From the NCBI RefSeq assembly GCF_000024125.1, contig NC_013222.1:434001-498000 (forward strand): 64,000 nucleotides of DNA. The letters run 5' to 3'. Shown here piece by piece: positions 44,610 through 52,983 of the stretch. Below the pieces are notes generated by a model. It did not search any database, had not been told where the DNA came from, and saw nothing but the letters and a program-made list of their open reading frames with translations. Source of the DNA: Robiginitalea biformata HTCC2501. Lineage in GTDB: Bacteria; Bacteroidota; Bacteroidia; Flavobacteriales; Flavobacteriaceae. Each line of letters begins with the position of its first letter. Positions within the stretch are counted from its first letter, which is position 1. Position numbers and translations under genes: made by a program.

Positions 44610-45392
44610 TTAAAAGTCTTTCTTCTTCGCCTTTCTGTACAGGCTCCAAACCGGCAGGAGCGTCCATAGGATCAATACGGCTCCGGAAATCAGGAACCCC
44701 AGCTGCGTCCCCAGGAATTTCTTGAATACAGCTCCCGTGTAGCCGAGCAAAGCCGAAATATCGAGCTCGAGGAGAATGAGGATACGCGACAGGTCTATCG
44801 GGTTGAAAACCGTGGCGGCAAGGGAAAAGGAATCCAGCGGATACTCTTCAAAGGCGATCAGCGCGAGCAGGAACAACCCATCGTAAATAACAGCCATAAA
44901 CAACCATAGGAGGACGGCGTAACCAAAACCTTTGATCTTGTTTTCATTAAAAATCGCAATATTGAAAGCCAATCCTGCGAAAATAAAGGTGAGAAATGCG
45001 CCGATGAGGATCAAAAGGGCAAAGTTCACAATGACCCCGCTTTGGAATAGGCCATACAACACAAAAGGCAGGCCCAAGCCGAGGACAAGGCTCAGGGTAA
45101 GGGAACCCGCCACACCCAGGAACTGCCCGAGGAATATGGAGGATCGTTTCAGGGGCTGGGCCAGGAGCAGCTCGGTGAATTCACGTGAATTGTAAAAGTA
45201 CATGACCCCGAAAATTGTGGCGATGAGCGGGACTAAAATAATGATGATGTTCATCAGGGTAATCACCGCCTTGGAAAGGTCGTTGTTCAGGAACAACAAC
45301 ACGGATCCGAGCAGCAGGTAAAACAGGAAGTACACATAACTCCAACGGCTGCGCATCAGGTCGTAAAAGCTGTATTTGAGGATTTTAAGCAT
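44610..45392 (-). CDS. nosY: Nos ABC transporter permease NosY
   Basis: The ATG at 45392 gives 260 aa with six hydrophobic helices, typical of the NosY/ABC-2 permease group; NSREFTELLLAQPLKRSSIFLGQF-like loop features lie between helices 2 and 3. With NosF it forms the ABC complex that, together with NosD, delivers a sulfur species or copper for the CuZ centre of nitrous oxide reductase. Its start overlaps the nosF stop by 8 bp. It is the last gene of the nos cluster. Confidence 0.88.
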   Translation of the reverse strand: MLKILKYSFYDLMRSRWSYVYFLFYLLLGSVLLFLNNDLSKAVITLMNIIIILVPLIATIFGVMYFYNSREFTELLLAQPLKRSSIFLGQFLGVAGSLTLSLVLGLGLPFVLYGLFQSGVIVNFALLILIGAFLTFIFAGLAFNIAIFNENKIKGFGYAVLLWLFMAVIYDGLFLLALIAFEEYPLDSFSLAATVFNPIDLSRILILLELDISALLGYTGAVFKKFLGTQLGFLISGAVLILWTLLPVWSLYRKAKKKDF

Positions 45393-46095
45393 GTTGTTTC
45401 TCACTGGTTATGGCCGCAATGGCGTGTTCCAGGTCATGTTGACCTGTTTTTTCCAATAGTCCCGAAAGGGTTCCGGTGTAATAGATCTTTCCTTCCAACA
45501 GGTACACCACCTGGTCGGCAATCTCCTCCACGAATTGCATAATGTGGGTCGTGATCAGGAAGGTCTTTCCAGCCTCCCGCTCTTTCCGGATCAAATTTTT
45601 CAGGGCGATCATGGCAGTCGGGTCCAGGCCGGAGGTGGGTTCATCCAGGATAATCACCGGACTGTCGAACATAAAGGTCAGCACCAGATTGACCTTTTGC
45701 TTGGTACCGCCGGAGAGGTTGGCCAGTTTTTTATCCAGGAAGGGTTCCAGGCCAAACAGCTCAATGAGGGACACTTCATCCCCGGGTTTTTTCCGCAGGT
45801 CCTTGATCATTCCTATGAGTTCCTTCACCCGGATGTTCCCTGGAAAATTGGCGATCTGGGGCAGGTAGTTGATCTCTTCCCGGTATTTCCACTGGTTTTT
45901 TACCTTTTGCCCCTTCACCCGGATATCGCCCTTATTGGGGATTACCAGCCCCAAAACACATTTGATAAGGGTGGTTTTCCCCGAACCATTCGGACCCAGG
46001 ACCGCATAGATGCCGCCTTCAGGAATCTGGAGGTCCACCCCTTTGAGCACTTCATTTTTGGCAAATCGCTTGTGGACGTTATCTATTTGGATCAT
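45385..46095 (-). CDS. nosF: Nos ABC transporter ATP-binding protein NosF
   Basis: The 236-aa ATPase has Walker A LGPNGSGKTT (33-42), signature LSGGTKQK (about 129-136) and Walker B VIILDEPTSGLDP. It powers the NosDFY complex needed for maturation of the CuZ site of NosZ. Its start overlaps the nosD stop by 4 bp. Confidence 0.92.
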   Translation of the reverse strand: MIQIDNVHKRFAKNEVLKGVDLQIPEGGIYAVLGPNGSGKTTLIKCVLGLVIPNKGDIRVKGQKVKNQWKYREEINYLPQIANFPGNIRVKELIGMIKDLRKKPGDEVSLIELFGLEPFLDKKLANLSGGTKQKVNLVLTFMFDSPVIILDEPTSGLDPTAMIALKNLIRKEREAGKTFLITTHIMQFVEEIADQVVYLLEGKIYYTGTLSGLLEKTGQHDLEHAIAAITSEKQHA

Positions 46096-47342
46096 TTGAT
46101 TATGCGCATTTGTGGTTGGTTGTCCGCCAGGTTGTCCGGGGTAAATACCGGCGACACCCTTTCGGAAAAATCGATCAGGTCCATAAACAGGCTCCTCAAC
46201 AGGATCAGGGTCTCCGGGGTACGGTTTACAATATATGAGAACAGTTTTACAGGCCGATGTGGCACATCGCCCACCCCATTCTTGTCCAGGTCATACCCGG
46301 AGTAGTTGCTCCAGTAGTTCCCTTCAAAGCTGTTGTCGTTTACATTGCTGTTGTAGGATAGGTCAAAGGAATTGTACAGGAAATTATTGCGGTGGAAGTT
46401 GTTGGAATAGCAGGCGCCCAAAACCCGGATGGCCCAGCCGTTACTGACAAAATTGTTTCCCTCATAGGTGATCCGGTTAGACCCTTCTATATTGATCCCC
46501 ACGGTATTCTCCTCAAAAAGGTTGCCGATGATCTCCGCATCGTTGATCTCCTTCAGCAACATCCCGTAGGCAGCCGTCCCCCAATTTTTGCGGAACCGAT
46601 TCCCGGTCATCCGGATTCGTTTGGAGAACATCACGGCTACCCCGGCCCCGTTGTTTTCAAACAGATTGTCCGAATAGACATTGTCGTTGGAAAACATAAA
46701 ATGGAGCCCGTAGCGGAGGTTCTTCCTGCTTGAATTCCCCCGGATGCGAATCGTATCCGAAAATTCAAGGTAGATCCCGTCCCGAACCCCCTCTATCCGG
46801 TTTTCGGATACTTCCACATTGTTGGAATACCAGAGCTGGATGCCATTGCCGGAATTATATTCGTCGACGGCATCGCCGGAAATTTGGTTTCCCCTTACCA
46901 CCCCGCCCCGGGATTTTTCCAGGTAGATACCAAAGAACAAATTCTCAAACCGATTGTCTTCAATCGCAAAACCTTCACTCTGGACCACCCGGATGGCGGC
47001 GTGGTCCGAGGTGTAGCTCACCCCTACATTGCGAATCGCAAACCCTTGAATACGGACATCGTCAGCTACCACACGGATCACCTCCCCCTGTTCCTCCCCG
47101 TCGATTATGGGGTATCCCTCTCCTATCAGCGACAGGGGTTTATCCACCAGGATATTGTATTCCCTGTAGTACCCTTTCCCGATCAGCAGTGTATCATAGG
47201 GTTCGGCCAGGCGAATGCCCTCCCGTATGGAAGTTACCCGGCAATCTTTGCATACATCAATGGTGCGGGCGCTCATCGCGTCGATTCCCACAGCGAATAC
47301 TAGTAAAAAAGCAAAGGTGGCACGTAAGAGGTCCGCTTTCAT
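46092..47342 (-). CDS. nosD: Periplasmic nitrous oxide reductase maturation protein NosD
   Basis: The 416-aa protein has a signal peptide (FAFLLVFAVGIDAMSA, cut near 24) and a right-handed beta-helix formed by many short Asn-rich repeats (IEDNRFENLFFGIYLE, IRGNSSRKNLRYGLHF). A CKDCR motif lies soon after the signal. The C-terminal helix (about 375-400) resembles the segment that docks on NosFY. It assists copper-sulfide cluster assembly on NosZ in the periplasm. It is 26 bp downstream of nosL. Confidence 0.9.
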   Translation of the reverse strand: MKADLLRATFAFLLVFAVGIDAMSARTIDVCKDCRVTSIREGIRLAEPYDTLLIGKGYYREYNILVDKPLSLIGEGYPIIDGEEQGEVIRVVADDVRIQGFAIRNVGVSYTSDHAAIRVVQSEGFAIEDNRFENLFFGIYLEKSRGGVVRGNQISGDAVDEYNSGNGIQLWYSNNVEVSENRIEGVRDGIYLEFSDTIRIRGNSSRKNLRYGLHFMFSNDNVYSDNLFENNGAGVAVMFSKRIRMTGNRFRKNWGTAAYGMLLKEINDAEIIGNLFEENTVGINIEGSNRITYEGNNFVSNGWAIRVLGACYSNNFHRNNFLYNSFDLSYNSNVNDNSFEGNYWSNYSGYDLDKNGVGDVPHRPVKLFSYIVNRTPETLILLRSLFMDLIDFSERVSPVFTPDNLADNQPQMRIIK

Positions 47343-47368
47343 ATGGTTCCGCCCTTTTCGGGTTTTGT

Positions 47369-47839
47369 TTAATCTTTAAAGCGGTTGTTGATTTCTTGCC
47401 AGGTATACACGTCGCCTCCGTGTTTTATCTGGGCCTCCACCGCCTGTGCTTCGTTTTCAAATGCCGTCAGGTATTCCCCCATCGGGCTGGGTATGCCTTT
47501 ACTGACCAGGTAGGAAGCCTGGGTTGCGTCCAGGAGCTCCCCCGGCCGGGGATAGGTGTTGACCAGAAACAAGGATACAGATTGGGCCTCCACCTCCCGG
47601 AGGTGATTCATCATGCATTCCACGGCGTCAAACTTAAACACTTTGCCCTTATTGGTAACTATTTCGGCCCCGTGTTGCTGGTCCACGATGGCCATCCTGC
47701 AGAACTGGCAGGCATCTGCGCCGTAGTCTATGGGTTCGGGCGCTACCTTACAACCCGCTGCAAGGGCAATCAGCAGCCCGGAAAACATCACGGTCCTGGG
47801 CAACCGGGCAAAAATTCTCAGGGAAAATCCAGTAGTCAT
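47369..47839 (-). CDS. nosL: Copper chaperone NosL
   Basis: The 156-aa lipoprotein (LLIALAAGC, Cys30) has the NosL copper motif CQFCRM (44-49), with the Met as third ligand. NosL delivers Cu(I) to apo-NosZ or NosD in the periplasm. It lies between the Nos membrane protein and nosD, all on the minus strand. Confidence 0.93.
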   Translation of the reverse strand: MTTGFSLRIFARLPRTVMFSGLLIALAAGCKVAPEPIDYGADACQFCRMAIVDQQHGAEIVTNKGKVFKFDAVECMMNHLREVEAQSVSLFLVNTYPRPGELLDATQASYLVSKGIPSPMGEYLTAFENEAQAVEAQIKHGGDVYTWQEINNRFKD

Positions 47840-47857
47840 CTCAATTCTTTTTTGGGT

Positions 47858-48472
47858 TTATTCGGTTTTTTTGGAAGACTTCCAGCCCAGGTAGCCGGCC
47901 AGCAGGGTCATGGTCATCCCTACAAACATCATCCAGGCGCCGGGTGCCGGCAGGGAGGTGACGTCAAAATTGAGCATTTTGACATGACCGAACAGGGGTG
48001 GCTTATAGGTCATGGGTGTACCGTCGGGATTCTCCAGTTTCATAATCGCATTGGGGTCGAGGTTGGTCCCGTAGTCGACCATCCAGTTATTAAAATCGTA
48101 CATGCCCATAATCCCGAGTACAGACATCAGCAGGAACCAGCCAAAAAACCATCGATACCCGACCTTTTTGAAATACCCCAGCACGCCCACAATTATACCG
48201 AGGACTATCATGGCCCCCACAATAATTGGAAAGGCACTGAACTCCCACATATCTTCGTCTTTGGGCAGGGTCCTCATACCGATGTAGTGATTCAGACCAT
48301 CGATGTTCTGGATATCAAATTCGCTAACACCCCTGATCCCGTTGATATGTATATTCATCCCAAGGGGTTCCGGGTATTGGGGAGCCCCCAGCATGATGTT
48401 CCAGAGGGGCAGGAAATACAATCCCAACAGGAAGAGCGGCCCCAGAATCATAAGTGTACTTGCTTTTTTCAT
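47858..48472 (-). CDS. Nos cluster membrane protein of unknown role
   Basis: The ATG at 48472 gives 204 aa, with an N-terminal helix (about 6-25), an extracytoplasmic loop with NIHINGIRGVSEFDIQNIDGLNHYIGM, three further helices and another loop. The conserved His and Met residues (GLNHYIGMRTL; PPLFGHVKMLNF) could bind copper or heme. Similar proteins sit between nosZ and nosL in Bacteroidota nos clusters. Function is not established. Confidence 0.75.
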   Translation of the reverse strand: MKKASTLMILGPLFLLGLYFLPLWNIMLGAPQYPEPLGMNIHINGIRGVSEFDIQNIDGLNHYIGMRTLPKDEDMWEFSAFPIIVGAMIVLGIIVGVLGYFKKVGYRWFFGWFLLMSVLGIMGMYDFNNWMVDYGTNLDPNAIMKLENPDGTPMTYKPPLFGHVKMLNFDVTSLPAPGAWMMFVGMTMTLLAGYLGWKSSKKTE

Positions 48473-48578
48473 GGTGTCTGTAATTGCGTTGCGTATGCTG
48501 ATCAATAGAAAAAGCGGGCAGGTTTTCACACAGCCCGCTTTCCCCAAAAGAACCAACAAATTAAGGCAGGGACCCGGT

Positions 48579-50537
48579 TTATTCTCCTAACGACCAGGAC
48601 AATTCCAGGTTCGAATTGGCCGGGGATACCCTTACGTACCCCTGCATTTCCTGGTGCAGGGCCGAACAGAAGTCCGTACAGTAGAAGGGCCATACCCCTA
48701 CCTGCTTCGGTTCCCAGACAATGGTTTTCGTCTGCCCCGGCATGATCAGGATCTCCGAGGTGTTGGCGCCGATGACAGCAAAGCCATGGGGCACGTCAAA
48801 ATCCTGTTCGTGATTCGTCATGTGGAAATACACCCGGTCACCGACCTTGATCCCCTCGATGTTGTCCGGGGTAAAGTGGCTTCGAATGGTGGACATGTAA
48901 ATATGTACGTCACGGCCATCCCGTTCCACCCTGGCATCGGCAGGAGATTTAATCCCATAAGGGTGATTGTTCTCATCCAGGCGGTAGATTTTCTTGGAAT
49001 TTTCCCGCAACAGATCCGCCGGGCATCCAGCGGCATAGTGCGGTTCCCCGTGTGTCGGGAAGTCGTAGATCAACTCCATTTTCTCACCTGAGATATCGTA
49101 TATCTGGGCAGAGTGCTCCATTTCGGGCCCTGTGGGCAGATATCGGTCCTTGGTGATCTTGTTCATCGCCACTACGTATTTGCCAAAGGGCTTACGCGAG
49201 TTCCCTCCGGGAATCATCAGGTGGCCAACAGAATAAAAGGTGGGCTTCCGGTCTATCACTTCCCAGGAGCCTAATTTCCACTTCACGACCTCAGAGGAGA
49301 TAAAGAAAGTGGTGTAAGCATTGCCATCGGCGTCAAATTCGGTGTGGAGCGGGCCGAGGCCACCGCTTTTAACCGTGCCGGCCAGGACATCCTCGAACTT
49401 CAGGATCGGGATGCCGTAGGCTTCCCCGTCGAACTTTTCCCCCTCGATGGCGGCAATCATTCTGTCAAAGGAATGCACAGTCAGGTCGGCAGAGAGTTTC
49501 CCGTTGCCGATGATGTACTCCCCTGACGGGTCTACGTCACACCCATGGGGGGATTTTGGAGTCGGCAAAAAGAAGATTGCCCCGGGGACTTCGGCAGGAT
49601 TTACGGTCAGCACTTCCTTCTCCATGGTTGTGGTGGCCATATGCGTGCTCTCGTCGTAAACATTGTGGGCGTAGTTTGCCGGCATTTTGGTGCCTCCGCC
49701 GTTATTTACATATTCCTCGATTTTCTTCCAGTTGATGGCAGCGATGAAATCCTTGTCATTCTGGGAGGAATTCACCTCCTGCAGCGTGCTGGCTTCTTCC
49801 GTGTTGTAGGTGGTGAAGAAGAACCAGCCATGGGATTTCCCGCGGCCGGGGTGGGATAAATCGTAGTTGAATCCGGGCATCAGCAGCTGGAATTTGATAT
49901 CCATATGCCCGTGTTCCTGATCTACCGTAATAAACGTCAGGGCACCTTTAAAGTTCCCTTTGTATTCATTGATGGGCATATCCCGTTGCGGGACGGGAAC
50001 TGAAAACCGGGTTCCGGCAACCACGTATTCCGTGTTTTCCGTAATAAAGGAAGAACTGTGGTTCCCCGCACTATTGGGCACCTCGATGATTTCTTCGGTT
50101 TCGAAGGTGCTCAGACTTACCCTAGCGATCCTGGGGGTATTGTTTCCGTTGATAAAAATCCAGCGACCGTCCAGTTCCCCATTGGTTTGGGAGATATCCG
50201 GGTGGTGAGCGTCATCCCATGGCACAAAACCGTAGGAGGTGTTGAGCATGGGCTTGGTTTCTTCGGAATACCCGTAACCGGAGGTCGGGAATTGGGAAAA
50301 AACCGGGATTTCCTTGAACATCCTCCCCGAAGGAAGGCCGTAAACTGTCAGGTTTCCACTGTAACCCCCGGAAAGGAACGCGTAATATTCATCCTGTTCC
50401 CCCGGAGCTACGTATACCTTTTCCGCGGCACTTGATGTGAGGGCCCCGTTAGAAGACCCGCCGCCCTGATTGCACCCGGAAAACAGCAGGGCTGCCCCGG
50501 AAAGGGTTATTCCAATGATTGATTTAATATGTTTCAT
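48579..50537 (-). CDS. nosZ: Nitrous oxide reductase, clade II type
   Basis: The 652-aa enzyme reduces N2O to N2 in the periplasm. The N-terminus is a Sec-type signal with a Cys (LLFSGC, Cys22), not a Tat signal, which fits clade II and suggests a lipid-anchored enzyme. The seven-bladed propeller supplies CuZ His ligands, starting with DAHHPD (109-114). The C-terminal cupredoxin holds CuA: a His in PHGFAVIG (about 575) and CTDFCSALHQEM (C620, C624, H628, M631). It is preceded by cytochrome c and fasciclin genes and followed by the assembly genes. Confidence 0.97.
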   Translation of the reverse strand: MKHIKSIIGITLSGAALLFSGCNQGGGSSNGALTSSAAEKVYVAPGEQDEYYAFLSGGYSGNLTVYGLPSGRMFKEIPVFSQFPTSGYGYSEETKPMLNTSYGFVPWDDAHHPDISQTNGELDGRWIFINGNNTPRIARVSLSTFETEEIIEVPNSAGNHSSSFITENTEYVVAGTRFSVPVPQRDMPINEYKGNFKGALTFITVDQEHGHMDIKFQLLMPGFNYDLSHPGRGKSHGWFFFTTYNTEEASTLQEVNSSQNDKDFIAAINWKKIEEYVNNGGGTKMPANYAHNVYDESTHMATTTMEKEVLTVNPAEVPGAIFFLPTPKSPHGCDVDPSGEYIIGNGKLSADLTVHSFDRMIAAIEGEKFDGEAYGIPILKFEDVLAGTVKSGGLGPLHTEFDADGNAYTTFFISSEVVKWKLGSWEVIDRKPTFYSVGHLMIPGGNSRKPFGKYVVAMNKITKDRYLPTGPEMEHSAQIYDISGEKMELIYDFPTHGEPHYAAGCPADLLRENSKKIYRLDENNHPYGIKSPADARVERDGRDVHIYMSTIRSHFTPDNIEGIKVGDRVYFHMTNHEQDFDVPHGFAVIGANTSEILIMPGQTKTIVWEPKQVGVWPFYCTDFCSALHQEMQGYVRVSPANSNLELSWSLGE

Positions 50538-50578
50538 GATGCAAATTCTATTTAGGATTATGTTGCTTGGATTTCAGG

Positions 50579-51154
50579 TTATTGCGGAGGCAGCATGACT
50601 TTATCCACCACGTGGATAATCCCGTTGCTCGCAGGAACGCTGGCTACGATTTTAGCGCCCCCCACATAGACATCGTCGCCCTTTACTTCCACCGGGACGC
50701 TTTGGTCGTTGGCCTGACCGAGTTTCTTAAACTTCTTTAGAAACTCCTTGTCGTAGTTCCCCGGGGTTACGTGGAATTTCAGGATGTTGGCCAGAGCGTC
50801 CTTGTTCTCGGGTTTCAACAAGTCTTCTACCGTCCCTGCGGGCAAGGCGTCAAAGGCTTCATTGGTGGGGGCAAAGACCATCAGGGGCCCGGCATTGACA
50901 AGGGCATTCTCCAGGTCCGCTGCCTGCACAGCCGCAGTCAACGTCGTGTGGTCCGGCGACCCGGCGGCAATATTCAGGATGTTCGGCTCGGATGCTTCAT
51001 CTTTGATAAAGGCCTGGCCCTGTTCCTTGGACACCTCAACGCCTGAACCGGAGTCTGTTGCCTGTGCGGACGCCTCAGGGTCTGATTTACATCCCATAAT
51101 GGCGAGGCCCATCAAAATAATGCACCAAAAAAAGGTTTGGTTGATTGTTTTCAT
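50579..51154 (-). CDS. Fasciclin-domain lipoprotein in the nos cluster
   Basis: The 191-aa protein has a lipoprotein signal (MGLAIMGC, Cys22) and one FAS1 domain (about 60-190) with VFAPTNEAFDALPAGTVEDLL and ASNGIIHVVDKVMLPP. FAS1 domains mediate adhesion or protein-protein contacts. Its place between the cytochrome c gene (6 bp) and nosZ (41 bp) implies co-expression with N2O respiration, perhaps as a scaffold for electron transfer at the membrane; this is inference. Confidence 0.9.
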   Translation of the reverse strand: MKTINQTFFWCIILMGLAIMGCKSDPEASAQATDSGSGVEVSKEQGQAFIKDEASEPNILNIAAGSPDHTTLTAAVQAADLENALVNAGPLMVFAPTNEAFDALPAGTVEDLLKPENKDALANILKFHVTPGNYDKEFLKKFKKLGQANDQSVPVEVKGDDVYVGGAKIVASVPASNGIIHVVDKVMLPPQ

Positions 51155-51160
51155 ATCGTA

Positions 51161-51673
51161 TTATTTTAAGGTTCTGAAATATTCCAGTACGGCCCTGGCT
51201 TGCTCTTCGGTAAGGCCCTGATTTGCCATGGGCGACCCGTTAAATTCCATTAACAGATCTTTCGCCAGCGGGTCTTCTTTGACCATTTTTTCAGGTGCCA
51301 GGATCATGTTCATTACCCACTCCGGGGTCCGGCGTTCCAAAATACCATTGGGGGCAGGTCCGATAAACCGTTTGCCGACCTTGTGGCAGGCCAGGCACAT
51401 CTGATTGTAGACGGCCTCCCCTTCCGCGGCCATTTCCTGGTCAATCTCGGGATCAAGGGTCACCGAAGTAATGGGGCCTACCCCCTTATTGGTGAGGTCC
51501 ACCCTTTCAGAGGCCTTGACACCTTCGGTTGCCGGGGTTTCGGCCTTGGTTGCATCCTGGGAGCTTTTGCGTTCTATCTTGAACCCATCAGCTTCCTTAT
51601 TCTCCTTCTTTTCACCGCAGCTAAGGGTGATCAACCCGACGAGCAATGACATGCTTATTAGTATTTTTCTCAT
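51161..51673 (-). CDS. Monoheme cytochrome c lipoprotein, likely electron donor to NosZ
   Basis: From the ATG at 51673 the protein has 170 aa, with a lipoprotein signal (LLVGLITLSC, Cys19), a 60-residue linker and a class I cytochrome c domain: heme site CLACH (93-97) and the probable axial Met at M149 (GSPMANQGL). It is the first gene of the nos operon and should shuttle electrons to CuA. A -7 element and an FNR-type dyad lie upstream. Confidence 0.92.
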   Translation of the reverse strand: MRKILISMSLLVGLITLSCGEKKENKEADGFKIERKSSQDATKAETPATEGVKASERVDLTNKGVGPITSVTLDPEIDQEMAAEGEAVYNQMCLACHKVGKRFIGPAPNGILERRTPEWVMNMILAPEKMVKEDPLAKDLLMEFNGSPMANQGLTEEQARAVLEYFRTLK

Positions 51674-51693
51674 TTTTGAAAGATTTAACACGA

Positions 51694-51736
51694 CAAATGT
51701 ATCGGTGGAATACCGCGGAAAACATGATATTTGTCA
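51694..51736 (-). promoter_or_regulatory. nos promoter with FNR/CRP-type site
   Basis: On the minus strand TACATTTG (plus 51694-51701) fits the Bacteroidota -7 element. The dyad TGATATTTGTCA (51725-51736; TGA-N6-TCA) is centred about 40 bp upstream of the inferred start of transcription, the position of a class II FNR/CRP activator. The -33 TTG is missing, which fits an activator-dependent promoter. Confidence 0.6.
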
Positions 51737-51762
51737 TTAAAAGGATAAAAACATCTTTTAAT
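51736..51762. promoter_or_regulatory. Perfect inverted repeat upstream of the Rrf2 gene
   Basis: ATTAAAAG-N11-CTTTTAAT has perfect 8-bp arms and lies 41 bp upstream of the Rrf2 start. It could be the autoregulatory site of the Rrf2 protein or part of the shared nos control region. Confidence 0.55.
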
Positions 51763-51803
51763 CTTCGTATGGTGAAATCTGCCACAGAAATTCCCGATTT
51801 CAA

Positions 51804-52235
51804 ATGATTTCAAAAACCGCGAAATACGCTATTAAAGCAGTGATCTATTTGGGGTTGCATTCCAGCGAGCCCAAAAAGATCCTGACCCGGGACATGTATG
51901 AACAAATCCATGTTTCGGAATCCTATTTGGCGAAAATCCTGCAGGTATTGTCCAGACACAATATCATTTCTTCCATCAAAGGAAGGAACGGGGGGTTTTA
52001 CCTGTCTGAAGAAAATAAAAACCACACGCTGATGGATATTGTCAGGGTGGTAGACGGGGGTCAGTATGTGGAATCCTGTGTTCTGGGGATCAGCAATTGC
52101 AATTCTGAAAACCCGTGTGCCCTGCATGACCTGGTGGGGAAAGGAAAAACGGAATTCAACAGGGTCCTGGAAGAAGTGACCATAAAAAAACTGATAGCTT
52201 CTCTCGAAGATCGGCAGGTTTACTTTCCACTCTGA
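51804..52235 (+). CDS. Rrf2-family iron-sulfur transcriptional regulator (NsrR/IscR-like)
   Basis: The 143-aa protein has the Rrf2 winged helix (MISKTAKYAIKAVIYLGLH to about 70, with SESYLAKILQVL) and three Cys in the cluster-binding arrangement C92-x6-C99-x5-C105. Such proteins bind an Fe-S cluster that reacts with NO or senses iron and redox state. Being divergent from the nos operon with a 130-bp intergenic region, it is the natural candidate to control N2O respiration in response to NO, like NsrR. The inference rests on context. Confidence 0.9.
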   Translation: MISKTAKYAIKAVIYLGLHSSEPKKILTRDMYEQIHVSESYLAKILQVLSRHNIISSIKGRNGGFYLSEENKNHTLMDIVRVVDGGQYVESCVLGISNCNSENPCALHDLVGKGKTEFNRVLEEVTIKKLIASLEDRQVYFPL

Positions 52236-52430
52236 ATGTGCAAATGACCCGCTCCACAATACGCCCGGGATGCGGCTGCTTTCTCGTACTGTCGATCGCT
52301 TCGCAAAATCCAGGATATTCCCCGGAAATTTTCAGGTGATATACCCCCTGGGGGTAACCCGCTTCTCAATAGGGTTATAGTCCCGGTCTCCATTCTAGCT
52401 TAACCGGAACCTTTTATGGGAGTTTCCTGC

Positions 52431-52898
52431 TTACTTCTTCAATTTCTCAGCCACTGCATCATAAGCCTCCTGGGAGAGTACTTCCGTCCAGGTGGTCTCC
52501 CCGGTATAGATGGCCAGGTAAGTCACATCGTGTTCTTTGGAGGATGCATGCCAATGCTCGGTCTCCTTTTCGCATTTGATAACATCCCCGACCTTCATGC
52601 GCATCGGGTCCTTGCCACGTTCCTGGTAGTAGCCTTCGCCTTCCACAACGATCAGCACCTGCGGGGCATCGTGTTTGTGCCAATCCAGGGTGGAATTCGC
52701 CTTAAAAGTGGCTTTGGTGATGTTGTATGGGAGGTCTCCTTCGGCCCGCAATACCCCATTCAACCAGGCTTCCCCGATATAATGGGTATTAGGAGCTTTT
52801 CTGCCCTCGTCCTTATAAGAACTGACGCTATAGTCGGAATTTTGGGAATTCCCTAAAAGCGGTATGGCCAGCATTAAAAAGAAAATCGCGTATTTCAT
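52431..52898 (-). CDS. Exported cupin-domain protein
   Basis: The 155-aa protein has a signal peptide (MKYAIFFLMLAIPLLGNSQ) and a single cupin domain with metal-site motif WHKHDAPQVLIVVEGEGYYQE-like (H73, H75, with E in the second half) and a second His-containing motif (EHWHASS). Such small exported cupins have diverse or unknown activities. It stands alone, divergent from the next gene. Confidence 0.85.
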   Translation of the reverse strand: MKYAIFFLMLAIPLLGNSQNSDYSVSSYKDEGRKAPNTHYIGEAWLNGVLRAEGDLPYNITKATFKANSTLDWHKHDAPQVLIVVEGEGYYQERGKDPMRMKVGDVIKCEKETEHWHASSKEHDVTYLAIYTGETTWTEVLSQEAYDAVAEKLKK

Positions 52899-52983
52899 GA
52901 GGTATAGAGTTTAACCTTAAAAATAGAGAAAATTGGCTGCAACAAACGTGCAACCGGTGGGATATGCTAAATTTAGGTAAAAA

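Noticed and set aside
46730..48508. 592-codon plus-strand frame opposite nosD, nosL and the Nos membrane gene
   Set aside because: It crosses three well-supported minus-strand genes and has no domain.
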